From Apostichopus japonicus (Eukaryota > Echinodermata > Holothuroidea > Aspidochirotida > Stichopodidae): a DNA stretch of 64,000 bases. Under the pieces are notes generated by a model. It saw only the letters and a program-made list of their open reading frames with translations. It did no database searches and was not told where the DNA came from. The stretch lies in assembly GCF_037975245.1 (NCBI RefSeq), contig NC_092580.1:4688501-4752500 (forward strand), read 5' to 3'. Of this stretch, positions 26,166 to 39,600 are shown piece after piece. Every line of letters starts with the position of its first letter. Positions within the stretch are counted from its first letter, which is position 1. The translations under genes and the position numbers were made by a program.

Positions 26166-29100
26166 GGTAAAAGAGGAGAAAATTAAAGGGAGAATAAATA
26201 CAAATGTATTTTATAACGGGGGAGTAGGATAGTAACAGGAAATGTGCTCGAAAGTTTAATGGGCATGCGGAATTTGAAATCCCCAAATTTTGGGCATTAA
26301 AAGCTATGTTATGAATTAATTTTTATCAATTTGTTTTCAAATGTCTGTAAACACGATATCTTTTCAAAGCAAATTTTGTCGACACACTTTACTAGATCAT
26401 TCTGAGCATGTAACGTGAGAGTGAGAGTGGGAGTTGCTATGAGGGGACAGGTAATTAACGAAACAAAGTCAATTAGTGCGCGGAGCGTGCATGTTCATGT
26501 ATCACTCCCCGTTTTTCTGATTTCACATTACAATTCCATGTTCCTTGCCATTACCTCTCCAGAGTTCCTTAGTTGTACTGTCCCTTTAATGTTAATCAGT
26601 GTAAATGATGACCTTTTTTTGTATACACAACTAACACAGTTTCCCTTTAAACCCGAATGACAGTATCCACGACAAAACTATCCCTTTTTATCAAACTGCA
26701 TGAATCAAATAAATAATGATTCTGCTCACCCGTTCCTCACGACCATTATTGATCCCACCCCACCGCCCCGAAAAATTTCATCATATTTCCAATTAAACAC
26801 TTCCATCGATCTGGTGTCCTAAAGTTACCAGTTATGAAGCCAGAGGGGCCTGATGACTCTCTTCGACATCACGACGTTGGGATGAACCCAGAAAGGGCCG
26901 TAATCCAAACGGTGTGCAACCATTTCGATATAAATATTACCAAACTGGCAAAACAAATCCTTCAGTTAGAGGTTCTTAACTTTTTTAAAAATATCCAAAT
27001 CTGATCTTGAGGGCTGTTAATTGACTTTATCTACTTCATACCCTTGTTACACCTCAGAGGGGGCATTGTAAACTTTGAATCCATCAGTTTGCCTTTATCT
27101 ACTAAAATGCTGGCCCCAGCATGGTATATTAATTCAAATTTTTATCTCCTTTTTTTTTCTCTTTTTCCTCTCTGCTTTCCTTTTCCCTCCCGTTTTCCAA
27201 AGTTGCGTTAAAACTTCCCTGAACTTCCCCCCATATCATGCTGATTTATTTATAAACTGTTAAAGATTTTATTATTTTTTAAAGCTTAATTCTCTAAGAT
27301 AAATCTAGAAACTTTGGAAACCACAGCATAATTTAACAATTTTTAGCAAACACAACTTAAAACACTGACCTTTCAACGAAGCTTATTTTCATAGCAACAT
27401 TGCCATATTGAACACAAGTCGGACATAATTTTTTTTTTCTTTCACTTTTATGTTTGCTTTGCAAATAATCCACCTGTTGGTTATGCATCCTCCCTTCAGG
27501 TCTTTCGCCCACCATTGAAGCAAACATTTTATTATTAGACTGGATAGAATTTATAATCCATGTTTACAGATAACATAAAAGTAAATACCGCCCTCTATTT
27601 ACAATTCTATTCACTGACATACTTTGTACAAGGTTCCGGTACTTCTGGTGAGAATAAAGTTAACACCACTCACTCATCGCAAAATGTCCCAAATAGGGGG
27701 GGGGGGGGGATTTGCATATGACTATCCTAATAACTGAAGAAATTTTTTTTTAAGTAAGAAAGAATATCTGGAATAGGGTGAACAAAAATTTTAATTTGAA
27801 AATCAATCCATTCTGATCAAAGAAGCAGGTGAATTGTTTTTTCATATTTTTTTTCTCACCAAAACAAAATTTGATCACAACAAATAGGGTTGACCATGTT
27901 TCCTCTTTATACTATTCACTTTGTTTTTAATTACCCTTTTAGTACTTTTTATTTACTTGTCTATATATGCTAATTATTTTTTATTAATAATATTTTTAAT
28001 AATTTCTAAACCTAATTTTTTTATATCCATTCCCCCCCCTTACCATCTATTTCATATTATAAAAATAGTGTCATCAATGTTCAGTTGCATTCCTCAAAGA
28101 GGTAACTTCCTTCGATCGAGGAAGACATCCATTTGGAACAAAATAATCCTTACATCTACAGCAGAAAGGAAGTGAAAAGAACTGATTAAATGATCACAGA
28201 ATCTTCAAAATCAGTCAAAATGGGAGAAATAAGATGGAAAGATTAGAAGATGAAGAGGAGTTTTAACTTCATCCACTCGTCCCTCCTAACTATTCATTTC
28301 CACTTTTAGAACAAAATCACCTTAAATCACCAACGACAAAGCAGATAACATCTGAGTTCACAGTTCGCGATTTTCAAAATAACCAAGAATTTCGAGTAGC
28401 AAAGACAAAAATCCATTCCGACCCACTCGGTCGTAAAAGTTATCCAATCGCTATCTGTGTGCATAGTTTTGCGCATATAAATATACTGACAACTAACACA
28501 TTTATATGATCTTTTAAAATACGAGGCTTTTTACAGAATTCATCCACGCAAGGGAGAGAGTAGCTTCGGAAAAAGAAATAGAATTAGAGTGTATTATATT
28601 CTATCCAAGCATGATATTACTCATAATCCACCTCCCTCCCTCCCCTCCCCATCCTCCCCCCTTAAGAGGAAGGAATCCCCTAACCTGCAAAAAAAAAAAC
28701 CGCATGTAACCTTCACTTTCCATTATCCAGTTTCCACCTCGACGACGCTAATACACGTACCAGAAGGAACAGAAGAGACAAAAGTTAATTAAAGGCGTGA
28801 TAAAGAAGTCTTAATTTTTCACACTTATCTTCTTCTCTTTTCTCCCTTGAATTTGAAGTTTTTTTTTGTTAGTACCTGTGCAAAGCTTTTAACCACTCCT
28901 TCCTTGTATTAAAAAGGGAAGTAAATTTTTTTTCTTCTTTTTTTCCCTTACTTATATTCGAGCGAAGGTCTCTCTGCGTCAAATTGGGTGAGCTGGCACG
29001 TAACGCAAACTGCAAAAATTTGTTTGTACAAGCGGAGATGAACGCTAATCCAACAAGACTGTGAGGATAGTCGGTGAGCAGAAAATACTTCTTCCAGGGT

Positions 29101-29579
29101 ATTTAGAATATGACAAGATAAATGGGGCACTTGCACATGGCAGTTTTAGGGAGAGAGAAATATCACATTTAAAGTGGTGTAGTTTGTATACTTTTTTTTC
29201 TGGATAGAGAGCGTCACATGGTAGAGAAGGTCAAAATTGAGGTGCAAAGTGAACGTACCTCTTATCGGCTTATCCAACATGATCAAGCTTACATGATCAA
29301 GCTTACATCATGTGCTGTTTCAGAGCTGTAATTTTCTTTATTTGACAGGTGATTAAATTTACAGCACGGTCAACTCGCCCATTATAATGGTGACTGTCAA
29401 TTTTGTCGGTTATAATGGTGACTGATATTTATATAAATCATTCATGTCAATTTTGCTGGTTATAACTGTGACTATGGTGCACATGTGATTGAAGAAAATC
29501 GATTGATCCAGATGAACACAGAAACATGCATACCCTCCCCCCAACCCCCTCTCCCTTCCCTGATATCAATGCTCCTGGG
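26166..29579. other. Non-coding DNA
   Basis: No recognised gene. It holds T-rich and C/T-rich tracts (27135-27205, 28620-28665), a run of 14 G at 27696-27709, a short ACATGATCAAGCTT direct repeat at about 29276-29305, and a loose three-copy repeat of TTATAAYKGTGACT with CAATTTTG (29375-29475). Confidence 0.55.
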
Positions 29580-30441
29580 TAGAGAATGGGCTTTCATTGT
29601 AGAGAATGGTCTATCATTGTAGAGAGTGGTCTTTTTATTGTAGAGAATGGTCTTTCATTGTAGAGTATGGTCTTTCATTGTAGAGTATGGTCTTTCATTG
29701 TAGAGTATGGTCTTTCATTGTAGAGTATGGTCTTTCATTATAGAGTATGGTCTTTCATTGTAGAGTATGGTCTTTCATTGTAGAGTATGGTCTATCATTG
29801 TAGAGTATGGTCTATCATTGTAGAGAATGGTCTTTCATTGTAGAGTATGGTCTTTCATTGTAGAATATGGTCTATCATTGTAGAGAATGGTCTTTCATTG
29901 TAGAGTATGGTCTATCATTGTAGAGAATGGTCTTTCATTGTAGAGTATGGTCTATCATTGTAGAGAATGGTCTTTTTATTGTAGAGAATGGTCTTTCATT
30001 GTAGAGTATGGTCTTTCATTGTAGAATATGGTCTATCATTGTAGAGAATGGTCTTTCATTGTAGAGTATGGTCTATCATTGTAGAGTATGGTCTATCATT
30101 GTAGAGAATGGTCTTTCATTGTAGAGTATGGTCTTTCATTGTAGAATATGGTCTATCATTGTAGAGAATGGTCTTTCATTGTAGAGTATGGTCTATCATT
30201 GTAGAGAATGGTCTTTTATTGTAGAGTATGGTCTATCATTGTAGAGAATGGTCTTTTTATTGTAGAGAATGGTCTTTCATTGTAGAGTATGGTCTTTCAT
30301 TGTAGAATATGGTCTATCATTGTAGAGAATGGTCTTTCATTGTAGAGTATGGTCTATCATTGTAGAGAATGGTCTTTCATTGTAGAGTATGGTCTTTCAT
30401 TGTAGAATATGGTCTTTCATTGTAGAGAATGGTCTTTCATT
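29580..30441. repeat. 20-bp VNTR, about 43 copies, with higher-order pattern
   Basis: Tandem units with the consensus TAGAGTATGGTCTTTCATTG fill 862 bp. Variant positions are few (GAGAATGG, GAGTATGG or GAATATGG; CTTTC or CTATC) and recur in a fixed order. A rare 21-bp unit with CTTTTTATTG appears at about 29631, 29972 and 30252, spaced 341 and 281 bp. That spacing indicates amplification of multi-unit blocks. There are no spacers between units, so it is not a CRISPR array. Confidence 0.97.
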
Positions 30442-31481
30442 AAGGATGTTAACACTAACTGCATCAAAATGTCACAAACCAAATTGATATGGTTTTGTAA
30501 AAAAAAATATATATTGCAACAATTTGCATATACATGTAGGCACAAAATAAGGTTTTAAATAACAAGTTCCACATCTTCAGTAAATCATGTACACCAACCC
30601 ATAAAAGAAAAAAAACCCTGCATACTGGCCTGTGAATTATTCATTGGGACAGACTAACCTACTACCATATTTCCTTTCATTTGGAAAAAAAAAAAATCTT
30701 ACTTTCGACATATTCTAGCATTTGTTCCAGGGGACTTGCTATCTCGATTATTCAAGAGTATCTTGCATGCGAAAAAACTGGATTCAATATATAATGAAAC
30801 ACGACCCTAGATTAATGGGGGGGGGGATTTCCTTTTCCAACAATGTTCACATGAATGACTTCAAAATATGTATTTGTTCATGTTGCAGTTTCTGTTTTCA
30901 ACATTTTTATTCTTCTTTATTAATTCCTACGTTCTCGAACTAAAATTGCTGTTCTTCAAATAAGAACACCTCGAGCAAATTTATTCTAATTCGGAGCGGA
31001 GTAATCTTTTGGATCGGTTGGAAAACCTACGTTCCATCTGTCAGTCGTTGACTTATTTACAAACTTTTTTCTTCTTCTTTTTTTTTTTCTACGAGAGGTT
31101 CGTTGGAAAAAGACTGCCAGGAAACCCTCAATCTAAAACTCATTTCCTTTCCAAGGGCTTTGACCACTAAGTCCTTACCCATCCTAACTGTCTAATTAAG
31201 AAATGATGTATTACTCATTTAATTATGGAATATTTCATCATACATCATCATTATTTGCTGTAAAATTACAAATCATGGCGTATATGTGGCAATTAACAGT
31301 AAACCCAGAATGCCATATGGCAATGTTGGCAATGCACACAGATGGGTGCTGTATGCAATGCGTGCTAGCTTATAATATACAGTAATGAGGGTAAGATTCT
31401 ACAAAGAGTCTGTTACACCAAATGCCTAATTGTCATGCTTTATCAAGATAGTCAAAGAGCCTCCTCCTGCCCCTTTCTTTT
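30442..31481. other. Non-coding DNA
   Basis: AT-rich sequence with A and T homopolymers and a G run near 30818-30826. No exon is recognised. Confidence 0.55.
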
Positions 31482-31695
31482 TATCCCTCCTCTGCCTGCC
31501 TTCCACCCTTTCTCCTTATCCTTCCTCCCCCTGCCTCCCATCCCTTTCTCTTTACCCCTCCTCCCCTGCCTCCCACCCTTTCTCCTTATCCTTCCTCCCC
31601 CTGCCTCCCATCCCTTTCTCTTACCCTACCTCCCACCCTTTCTCTTTACCCTCCCTCCCCCTGCCTCCCACCCCCCTTTCAACTTCCTTCCCCAC
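31482..31695. repeat. Pyrimidine-rich degenerate tandem repeat
   Basis: C/T-only sequence on the plus strand in which CTGCCTCCCATCCCTTTCTC and CACCCTTTCTCCTTATCC blocks recur with a period of roughly 55-60 bp. Long Pro/Ser/Leu-rich open frames across it are products of the composition. Confidence 0.85.
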
Positions 31696-34600
31696 TCAGG
31701 GAGCTACTAATAGCTAGTAGCAGGCCTAGCTGTTCCAAATCAGCACTCATTTATGTTAACATTTTTATTAAGATAAGCCCCCTCTCCCTCCCACCCCCGC
31801 CCTATTGTTAACCTCGTGAAACTGAACTAAAAAACAAAGCAATTTATCTTACATGAAAAAAAGGAAAACCTATGGCAAGGGGGGGAAGTTGGGAAGTCAT
31901 TAAATGTAAAAAGGACACGTGCGCGAATCCTTTCATAAATAAACTGCTCAATATTTATGCCAACAATGAAAATGAAAATCAATTTGCTACTCATCATGAT
32001 ATGACAAAACACGTATTTAATAGGTCTTTGTGGATTATTATCGAAAGGAAAAGATTATTGTTGAAGAAGAGTATCTGGTACAATTAATTTACCTAACCGT
32101 AACCGTAACCATAACCGAAACCGTAAATGACTATGGTCATTGCATTCAGGAGGCGTGTAGTAAACTTCATTCAGACCAGCCATATCGTTCAACGGCAAAA
32201 AATTATTCAAGTTATTCAAGGGGTTTCCAAAACAACAGTTCCTGTACTAGAGAGATTAATTGATGTTTCCATGGACATAAATCCCCATATGATAAAAAAA
32301 TAACAATATCATTAGTGGGTCCACCTTTCCTTCACATGAAATAAGCTTGCTATTTAACCTGAAAATAATCTCGCACATGACAGAATATCAACCAAAACGT
32401 ACGACGTCCAAAATGCACGATATACGGTTTTCTTTCTTTCGTTCTATCTGTGAAACTACAAACAAATTGTGTACTTTATTTTAGTTTTAGTTTAGTTTAT
32501 CTAAGTTTATTTTAGTTTTATTTTGTTTTAGTTATTTAGTTTTAATTTTGTTATGTTCAGTTATTTAGTGTTAGTTTTTTAGTATTTGTACTTATTTAGT
32601 TTTTTTAGTTATTTAGTTATTTTTTTTAGTAATTTTGTTAGTTATTTTTTATATTTAGTTATTTTTATAGTTATTTAGTTTTTAGTTATTTTTAGTTATT
32701 TAGTTTTATTATTTTTTTTTAGTTTATCTAAGTTTAGCTGTCATATTTTCAGTAAGCTGCCAGAGAAAAAACATCGTATAAATCGACTTGACTGACTGCA
32801 ATACTAATTTATATCATAAGCCACGTCAGTACATTTTAAGCTTTGTATGTATGTGTAGAAATTGTTTGATCGGTCTATATATATTTAAATATATATTTAT
32901 GTATATATATAGAGATGTATAGATATTTTATATAGATATAGATATATACATATATCCTCCCAGATATGTTTACAGTTGTACTTACATGTGAGCTCACAGT
33001 GATTATGTTAATTAGGCCAACGAGTACATTTTCATCCCAATGTTCACTCACTCACTGAGATACAAAATGACTCAATTCCTCTGTACCAGGGTTCCATCAC
33101 CTCTAACGTCTGTATAACTTCTCCATCCATCCCTCCCTCCATCCCTCCGTCCTCCACCTCCTCCTTATCCTCCATATTATTCTCTTCCTCTAGGCCAAAA
33201 GTGAAATTGCCAATTAATGGGAAAGTTTCTTCAAAACCTGACCCGTTTTTGAATGTATTGTTATCTTTAATGGCAGAAAATGCCAAAAAGCTATTTGCAG
33301 TGAAACATTAGTCATGTATATCGTTTTCTGATCACTTTACTAATTGTGTGATCTTTAATGGAACTGCATGTGTTTTACTTTTTTTTAAACTTTAAAATGT
33401 GCCGAGAAAATCGGTGACACAAGATAAAACTTCAACACAGGTGTGTCACTTTTGGTCTGTAGATGATACCAAATTTCCTCAATGTTTTGGTATATTTAAG
33501 GAGTTTCAACGACGAAGGGAAGTCAGCCATTCAGCCCAAGGGAGGAGCTAAGCCAGAGTAAAACCTAAAACTAGATTTTATGGGGGCTATACCCTCCCCC
33601 TCCCCCAAGCAAGGAAGCCCCATCACAATTTGTAGGGGGCTATTTTGGGGCAGCAGGGGCTATTTTATGAGTTAAATGTTTAACACTTCTTATGCATAGA
33701 AGCAATCATAAAAATGTATGAAATGTGTTCTTTAAACCATGGACTTTCTTCGTGCTGATCAAATGCCAACTTCTTAACGTTGAATGTTGTCTGGAGAAAC
33801 GGATTGATTCTCATGGCACCATGTTTAAATTTCGCACCTTAAGCGTGCAGCGAATCTTGACATGCTTGACAGTAGATAAACAGTTTGTTGTTCTTTCTTT
33901 TACAAACCAACCAACCAATCCTTCTTCCACTGTTTTACAGTGGCCTCTTTGAAAACAACTTTTCTTGTATTCTTTCAACAGTTTGGGGATCTCTAAACTT
34001 ATTATTTGTTATTTCTTTGCTGGGGGTGGGCCCCACGGCGAATTAAATATCTCTCCATTTTGAGCCCAGGCTATGTTTGATCGATCGTACGAACGTATAG
34101 CATACGATCTGCCAACACGAAAGAAATCTCAAAAACAATAATTATCGGAGGAAACTGCTGAAACATAACACGCATGTGTTTAATTATTTCTGTTCAGTCT
34201 TTGGGAGGATCATCCTAACATAAAGGACATTAAGATTTCAAAAAAGTGCAAGCAATTAATCGTGGCTTTAAGAAATGTGTGTGGCAGTATTAGCAATGAA
34301 AGAAGTACCTCACCTCATTGCCATGGAAATATGTACTGACAGCTTTTCAAAATGTATTTCCATTGGTGACATAGTACAAGAGTATGCGCTCAATAACGAA
34401 ATCGCAGTGTGATCATACATATGGTTTTTGGGAGATGGAAAGCAGGCAGGGAGGGGGGGGGGGAGATAAGTAGGGGTATAGAAAACTAAAATGCAGATTG
34501 CATGGTGACCATAATAATGTCAGAATTAAAGAGTGGAAATGATCATTATGGGACAAACCTCTCCAACATTTAAACTCACCTTGCATTTCACTTCAAACTG

Positions 34601-36524
34601 ACAGATATCATCTTTGAGAACTGACTCTTGAAAATTTTGTTACTTTTCTGGGATTTGTTTATACATGTGGAATCATCATCCATGGTACTTCTCTTTAAAG
34701 GACGAAATTTTGAGCAGGAATTCTTTAATACGATGGGCACTGGGTTAATATTAAGGATATGGTTGATCGTGCACATGAGGAGGGCCGGCAGTATCAGTGT
34801 TGAGATATGCATTGAGTTCAACCAGCAGTGACAGAATTGTGCATCAAGTGAAATGCCAGTGATCACTGAGAAATGTTTTACATTAACCGTTATAAACTAA
34901 TCATGGAACCACCTTCTCAAAATAACTGCTGCAATGAAATGGCAAATGCCATATCAAATGGCAAACATGGTTACAAAGCATTATTGAGAACCATTCATTC
35001 ATGTCTACATCACATTAACGCAACAACGAACATGCTACGACTCTCTCTCTCTGCACTCATCTAAATATGTATTGCCATACACAGATTTTTAAAATTGTCT
35101 TGTGAATTTTTCAAATTCACACGGTATACTTAAAATACCGCAACGTTTAGTCAACATTCTGCTCTATTGAATTGGGGCTTTAATATATCATGAAACTTTC
35201 GATGGCATTAAATTGTGAAAGGACTACTTTTAAAATAAAACCTCAGTTACTAAACACAAGCCCCGATACAGAAAGATCACTGAACTTTAACCGAACTGAG
35301 AAACCACATTCATGACGGAATAAAAGCAACATTACAAAATCTTGATCATTGTTAATGTGCAAATCCAATTGAAAACTCCTGAATCAATTACATCGCAGTA
35401 GTATTAAAGCCAGACGTGAACAGTTGATATTCGGTTCTGTTTTTAGTTCCTGGGGGCTCACCTTCACGTATTATCCTCTGCTTCTGGATTTAACCTAGTT
35501 TCATCTTCCGCTTAATTTTGTTATTAAATTTGCATCCTTCTTTTTGAAGTTTTAAATTATATTTAACTGGAGTTTATCCACCGTAAATTGAGGTAATTTT
35601 TTCTAGTCATTATTTTTATAATATTTTATAATAATCCTTTAACTGAGAGGATCGATCACCAACAGAAATATGCAAACTATTGTTTCTTTAATTCTTTCTC
35701 TCGTTCTTTCCTCTTAACCAATTTCGTAACGATCAATGTTGAACCATGTAACACAGTAAACCTGAAACATTCGCTTTCATCGTCTCCGATTTCTCATCTT
35801 CATTCCTACCACTGCCTCCCTTCCGAAAAAGACCAAAAACAAAATCAATTTATACAGGAAAAGGAAACCGAGTCACCTTCTTAAACATTTTGACCTACAT
35901 TCTTGAGGGAATTGGACTGCAAAGGGATCACCTCAAAAATACAAATAAAGAAGAGTGGGGGGGGGGGAGGAGGAGAAGGTGAAGTCATCTTGAAACACAC
36001 CCAACCATATTTCACTCACAAAATTCCAGTTAGCTGGAATGAAAATCTGCGGGGCAAAAATGTGATCCCAACTGGGAATAGCTACCCATTATGCTTTTAA
36101 TTTTATGGAAATAAGTCAATTAAAAAGCTTTCAAAATAATTTACGAGATGGCAGAAGGGGGTATCACATATTGTAGATTATTGATTAATCAGGAGGCGCG
36201 CTGATATCCCAAGGTACCTTTCTAAGATACATCAGATGTTTATATATACATCGACTATGTGACTGAAGGGGGGAAGAAGGCGGACTTGTATATAGTTGGC
36301 ACTCATGGTTACATCCCACTAATAGTATATACTGATTGGGTAGAGGTATATGTATAATTATATCTATATCTATAAATCATCCATTATAATGCTAATGAAC
36401 AATTGATGTAACAGTTCAAATTTGATTCAAAATTTGCGCTGAGAAAGCTGGAGGCATAATAGTAACGCAGAACAACTTTTTTTCATCGCCACAGCTTGTC
36501 CAAATGACCAAGTTGGGGGATAAT
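31696..36524. other. Non-coding DNA
   Basis: No recognised gene. Notable items are a short TAACCG hexamer run (32094-32126), a TTTAG/TTATTTAG-rich simple-sequence tract (32464-32735), TATA-rich sequence (32878-32958) and a CCATCC/CTCC tract (33120-33170). An acidic minus-strand open frame at 33044-33286 ends at a GTGAGT-type donor, but part of it is translated simple repeat and no good acceptor is seen. Confidence 0.5.
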
Positions 36525-36606
36525 TAAGGTAGGTAGGTGGATGGGTGGGTTGGTGGGTAGGTGGGTGGGTGGGTAGGTAGATATGTGGATATGTAGTTAG
36601 GTAGGG
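36525..36606. repeat. GGTAGGTGGGTG simple repeat
   Basis: About 80 bp of GGTA, GGTG and GATG tetranucleotide repeats, purine and thymine only on this strand for most of its length. Confidence 0.9.
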
Positions 36607-39600
36607 AATACTAGTAGTTATCTGGTTTCAACTGTTAACATGTTTGTTAAGGAAAAAGAGGATTTTCACGATTAGTAGGGGATAAAGAAAACTGGAAAGG
36701 GATAGGGACATGGAGAAGGATTAAGAACGCCATTTTGCAGCTTATGTAATGGAAGGAAAACTGTGAATTATTTCTTACGAATGGTAAATTACAAAACCTG
36801 GCACAAGAAGGCCGAGCAAACCTTGGGAAGGAATCTTTCCGCTACTTCTCACCAGAAGCTGTCTTTAAATCTTAAGACAAGCTCTTCCATTAACACCAGG
36901 AAGACTGCACATTAACTGTGCATGAATGTGAAATTATCTTGAACTAAGTCTAAAATTTGTGAACAATTCAACCTCCCTTCCCCCACCTACATACTCTGCC
37001 CACCCCCCTCCCTCATTGTTATAGTCACAACTATAATGGGTGTATAACCATTTCATCTTTAATATCAAACTTTCTAATACTTCATTACATCAACATAGTA
37101 GTAACTGAAAAAAATGACATTACATCAGCTTCGTGACTGAAAATGAGCAAGTTAGAACTATGGACAAAATATTTTATCAATTCAGAAGGGGGAAGTTTAC
37201 ATGACGAGTAGCTATTAATGTCTGCGAGCCACTTGACACAACCTGTCGTTAATTTTAAAAAAAACTTTAATGATCTTTAAGTCCCTCGTCTCCCCCTTTT
37301 TTTCTTTCCTTATCTTCTGAACAATATTCAATTATATCTGATACTTTTCATGTTTCCTTTTCTCTTTTCGTTTGGACACATGAAAGACTGATCAATCCCA
37401 TTCCAGTACTGTCCACAATTAAAATTGCCTCCATCCTTCCCTTCTCCGATGATTACATTAAAAGCAAATGGAGTAATTGGCAGGCATTCTGATACCTTTC
37501 CGATTCTCTTCACAATTCCCAGGGATCCCTAAATTCAATTTTGGTTGCCGGGACGCTTTGTAAAAAAAAGGTATCGCCTTGTGCACATCTCCTCCTGGTA
37601 ACAGATTTAATTCTATCTTTCCTTTCTCTCTCTCTCTGATCACCGACCGGTATTCATTTTCCCCACGTTGTCGTCGCCGATGACGATGTTGCCAAGGTCA
37701 CGTGTCTACGATATTGATATTGTTGCTACGATGCCGGAGAAGGAACTCGAAGAAGAAGAAAGAGATTCACCGATTGTCTTCGGGCAAAAATCCTAAACGA
37801 CATTCTAAGGAGGGCTAAATGAGCGAATATATCTCTGTAATTGACATAGAGCTGCCCGAGACATGTAGGTGACTTTTACCGAGGGTGAGAATGTTGATTT
37901 AATTTCTATAAACAACAGACTTTTTTTTCTCCTCTTTTTTGTTGTTGTCCGGCTAAACTTGATTCGATTAAGACATACGACCTATAGGCAAAAATGATAG
38001 GGAGTTAAAAATCGGTTTCCCTAAACAGCATATCGGTGACTGCGTGTGGAAGTTACCGGAACGTTGGATATATTTCAGGTTGACATATATGTCGGTAAAA
38101 CACAAATAGAGATTCACTACAAAATCAGCCATTTATGGATCGGGCATTTTTTGATACTTTTTGCCAACACAAATATCAGTCTCTTTCTTCCTCTCCCCAT
38201 GCATGTGGGAGATAATTTAAAGACATGGATGAGTAAATATTACTCTCTTTGTTTGGTGCGAAGACTATATAGAGTAAATTCAAATAATGAATTTCACTGT
38301 GCAAAAGGACTACTTGTACAAGTATCTCAGAACACCAACCAATACCACTTTCAATCCTGGAAAAATCTTCTGACAGTTTGCCTGTCCAACTGCCATTTCA
38401 CTACACCCTCCCCCCTCCATCCCCCTCCATCCCCCCCTCCATCGCATAACTCTCTCACTGTCTCTCTCTCTTGTTTCATACCGTGGACCGCAAATTATCT
38501 ACCCAAGCCATCTCATCACACATCTCCCACATATTTCACAAAACAAAACATTTCTCAAACACCTCCTTCTGCCCAGACAGCCAAGTTCCTTCCTTTCACA
38601 GTTGCTAAGCAACATTCTGCATCTTAGTCATCTATCCCAGCAGTGTGACAACAATTCAAACAAAAGGAAAAAAGTGGGGGGGCGGGGATAAAATATATAA
38701 TTCTTCTCTTCATCTCTCTAACACCCCTATTGACCAGAAACATCTCAAATATTTGAACTACCGATGCAGGTCACGAGAGGATTTCGGAGCGAAGCTTTTA
38801 ACATACGACTAGAACAGATAAAGCATTATAATGCTCTCTGATGTTCCACATTGCAGAATATGCATCATCGCTCCTTCCCCAACGCCTCCCTGGTGAGTTC
38901 CAAAAACTGTCTTGAATGTGACAAAGAAGTCAAGAGTCCGAACCAAATCTTGTTTTTACGGGATTCGCTCGCTTTAATTTTTCACCTCCTTTGAAAGGAT
39001 CTCGTAGAGAATCCAAAACATAGTCGGAAGGTGGAATGTTTACATTGTAAACAAGACCCCCGTGCGCTTTATGTCACTGCGTTCTAGATATAGTTCTGAA
39101 ATACGGTGAATGTTGATGTGCTGACGGCCGAAGCAGGAGAGAGAGGAGATTATACCAGATCGATAACAAATGGTTATCCCTCCAGGAATTAAAATAGAAA
39201 AAAAGAAATATAATAAACCTTTAAAGACTTTTGGAAATCTAAATCTGAATGGGATGTGGGAGGGGGGGGGGGGGGTGAGGAGAGAAAGAATTCTTTTCAG
39301 TGCACATAGTTGTTTGCACCTTTTGTAATTTGGCAGGTTGTGTGACCTCCACTTTATATTAATGAAAATATCTACAATAATATGTATAATTTTTTGTTTT
39401 TTACGTTCAATCCAAAATATTACACATTTCTGCGTTGCATTTGTCCCCCCAAAAAAAGCTCTTTCAAAAATTTACATACTGTTCATCCCAAAACCAAATC
39501 CATCAGAATCTTTTCTACCATATATGCATCAGGCTCCAAATCTGTCACACAGAAATCTTCTAATAGCTTGAACCTTGATGAATAACTAAAGCATTTTCCT

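Noticed and set aside
29580-30441. CRISPR-like regular repeat array
   Set aside because: The 20-bp units are directly adjacent with no spacers, and the window is animal DNA. It is a VNTR.
31430-31717. Pro/Leu/Ser-rich open frames of about 90 codons
   Set aside because: Artefacts of the pyrimidine-only repeat tract; two frames are open at once.
33044-33286. Acidic minus-strand frame ending at a GTGAGT donor
   Set aside because: Its centre is translated CCATCC repeat, no good acceptor is visible and it bears no resemblance to plexin IPT or PSI modules.
38046-38627. Longest plus-strand open frame, 193 codons
   Set aside because: No recognisable domain, no supporting signals, and its second half is a translation of C/T-rich simple sequence (Pro/Ser runs).
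38857-38892. 36-bp microexon-like segment on the plus strand
   Set aside because: Both splice signals are present, but 36 bp gives no coding evidence; such pairs are expected by chance in 64 kb.
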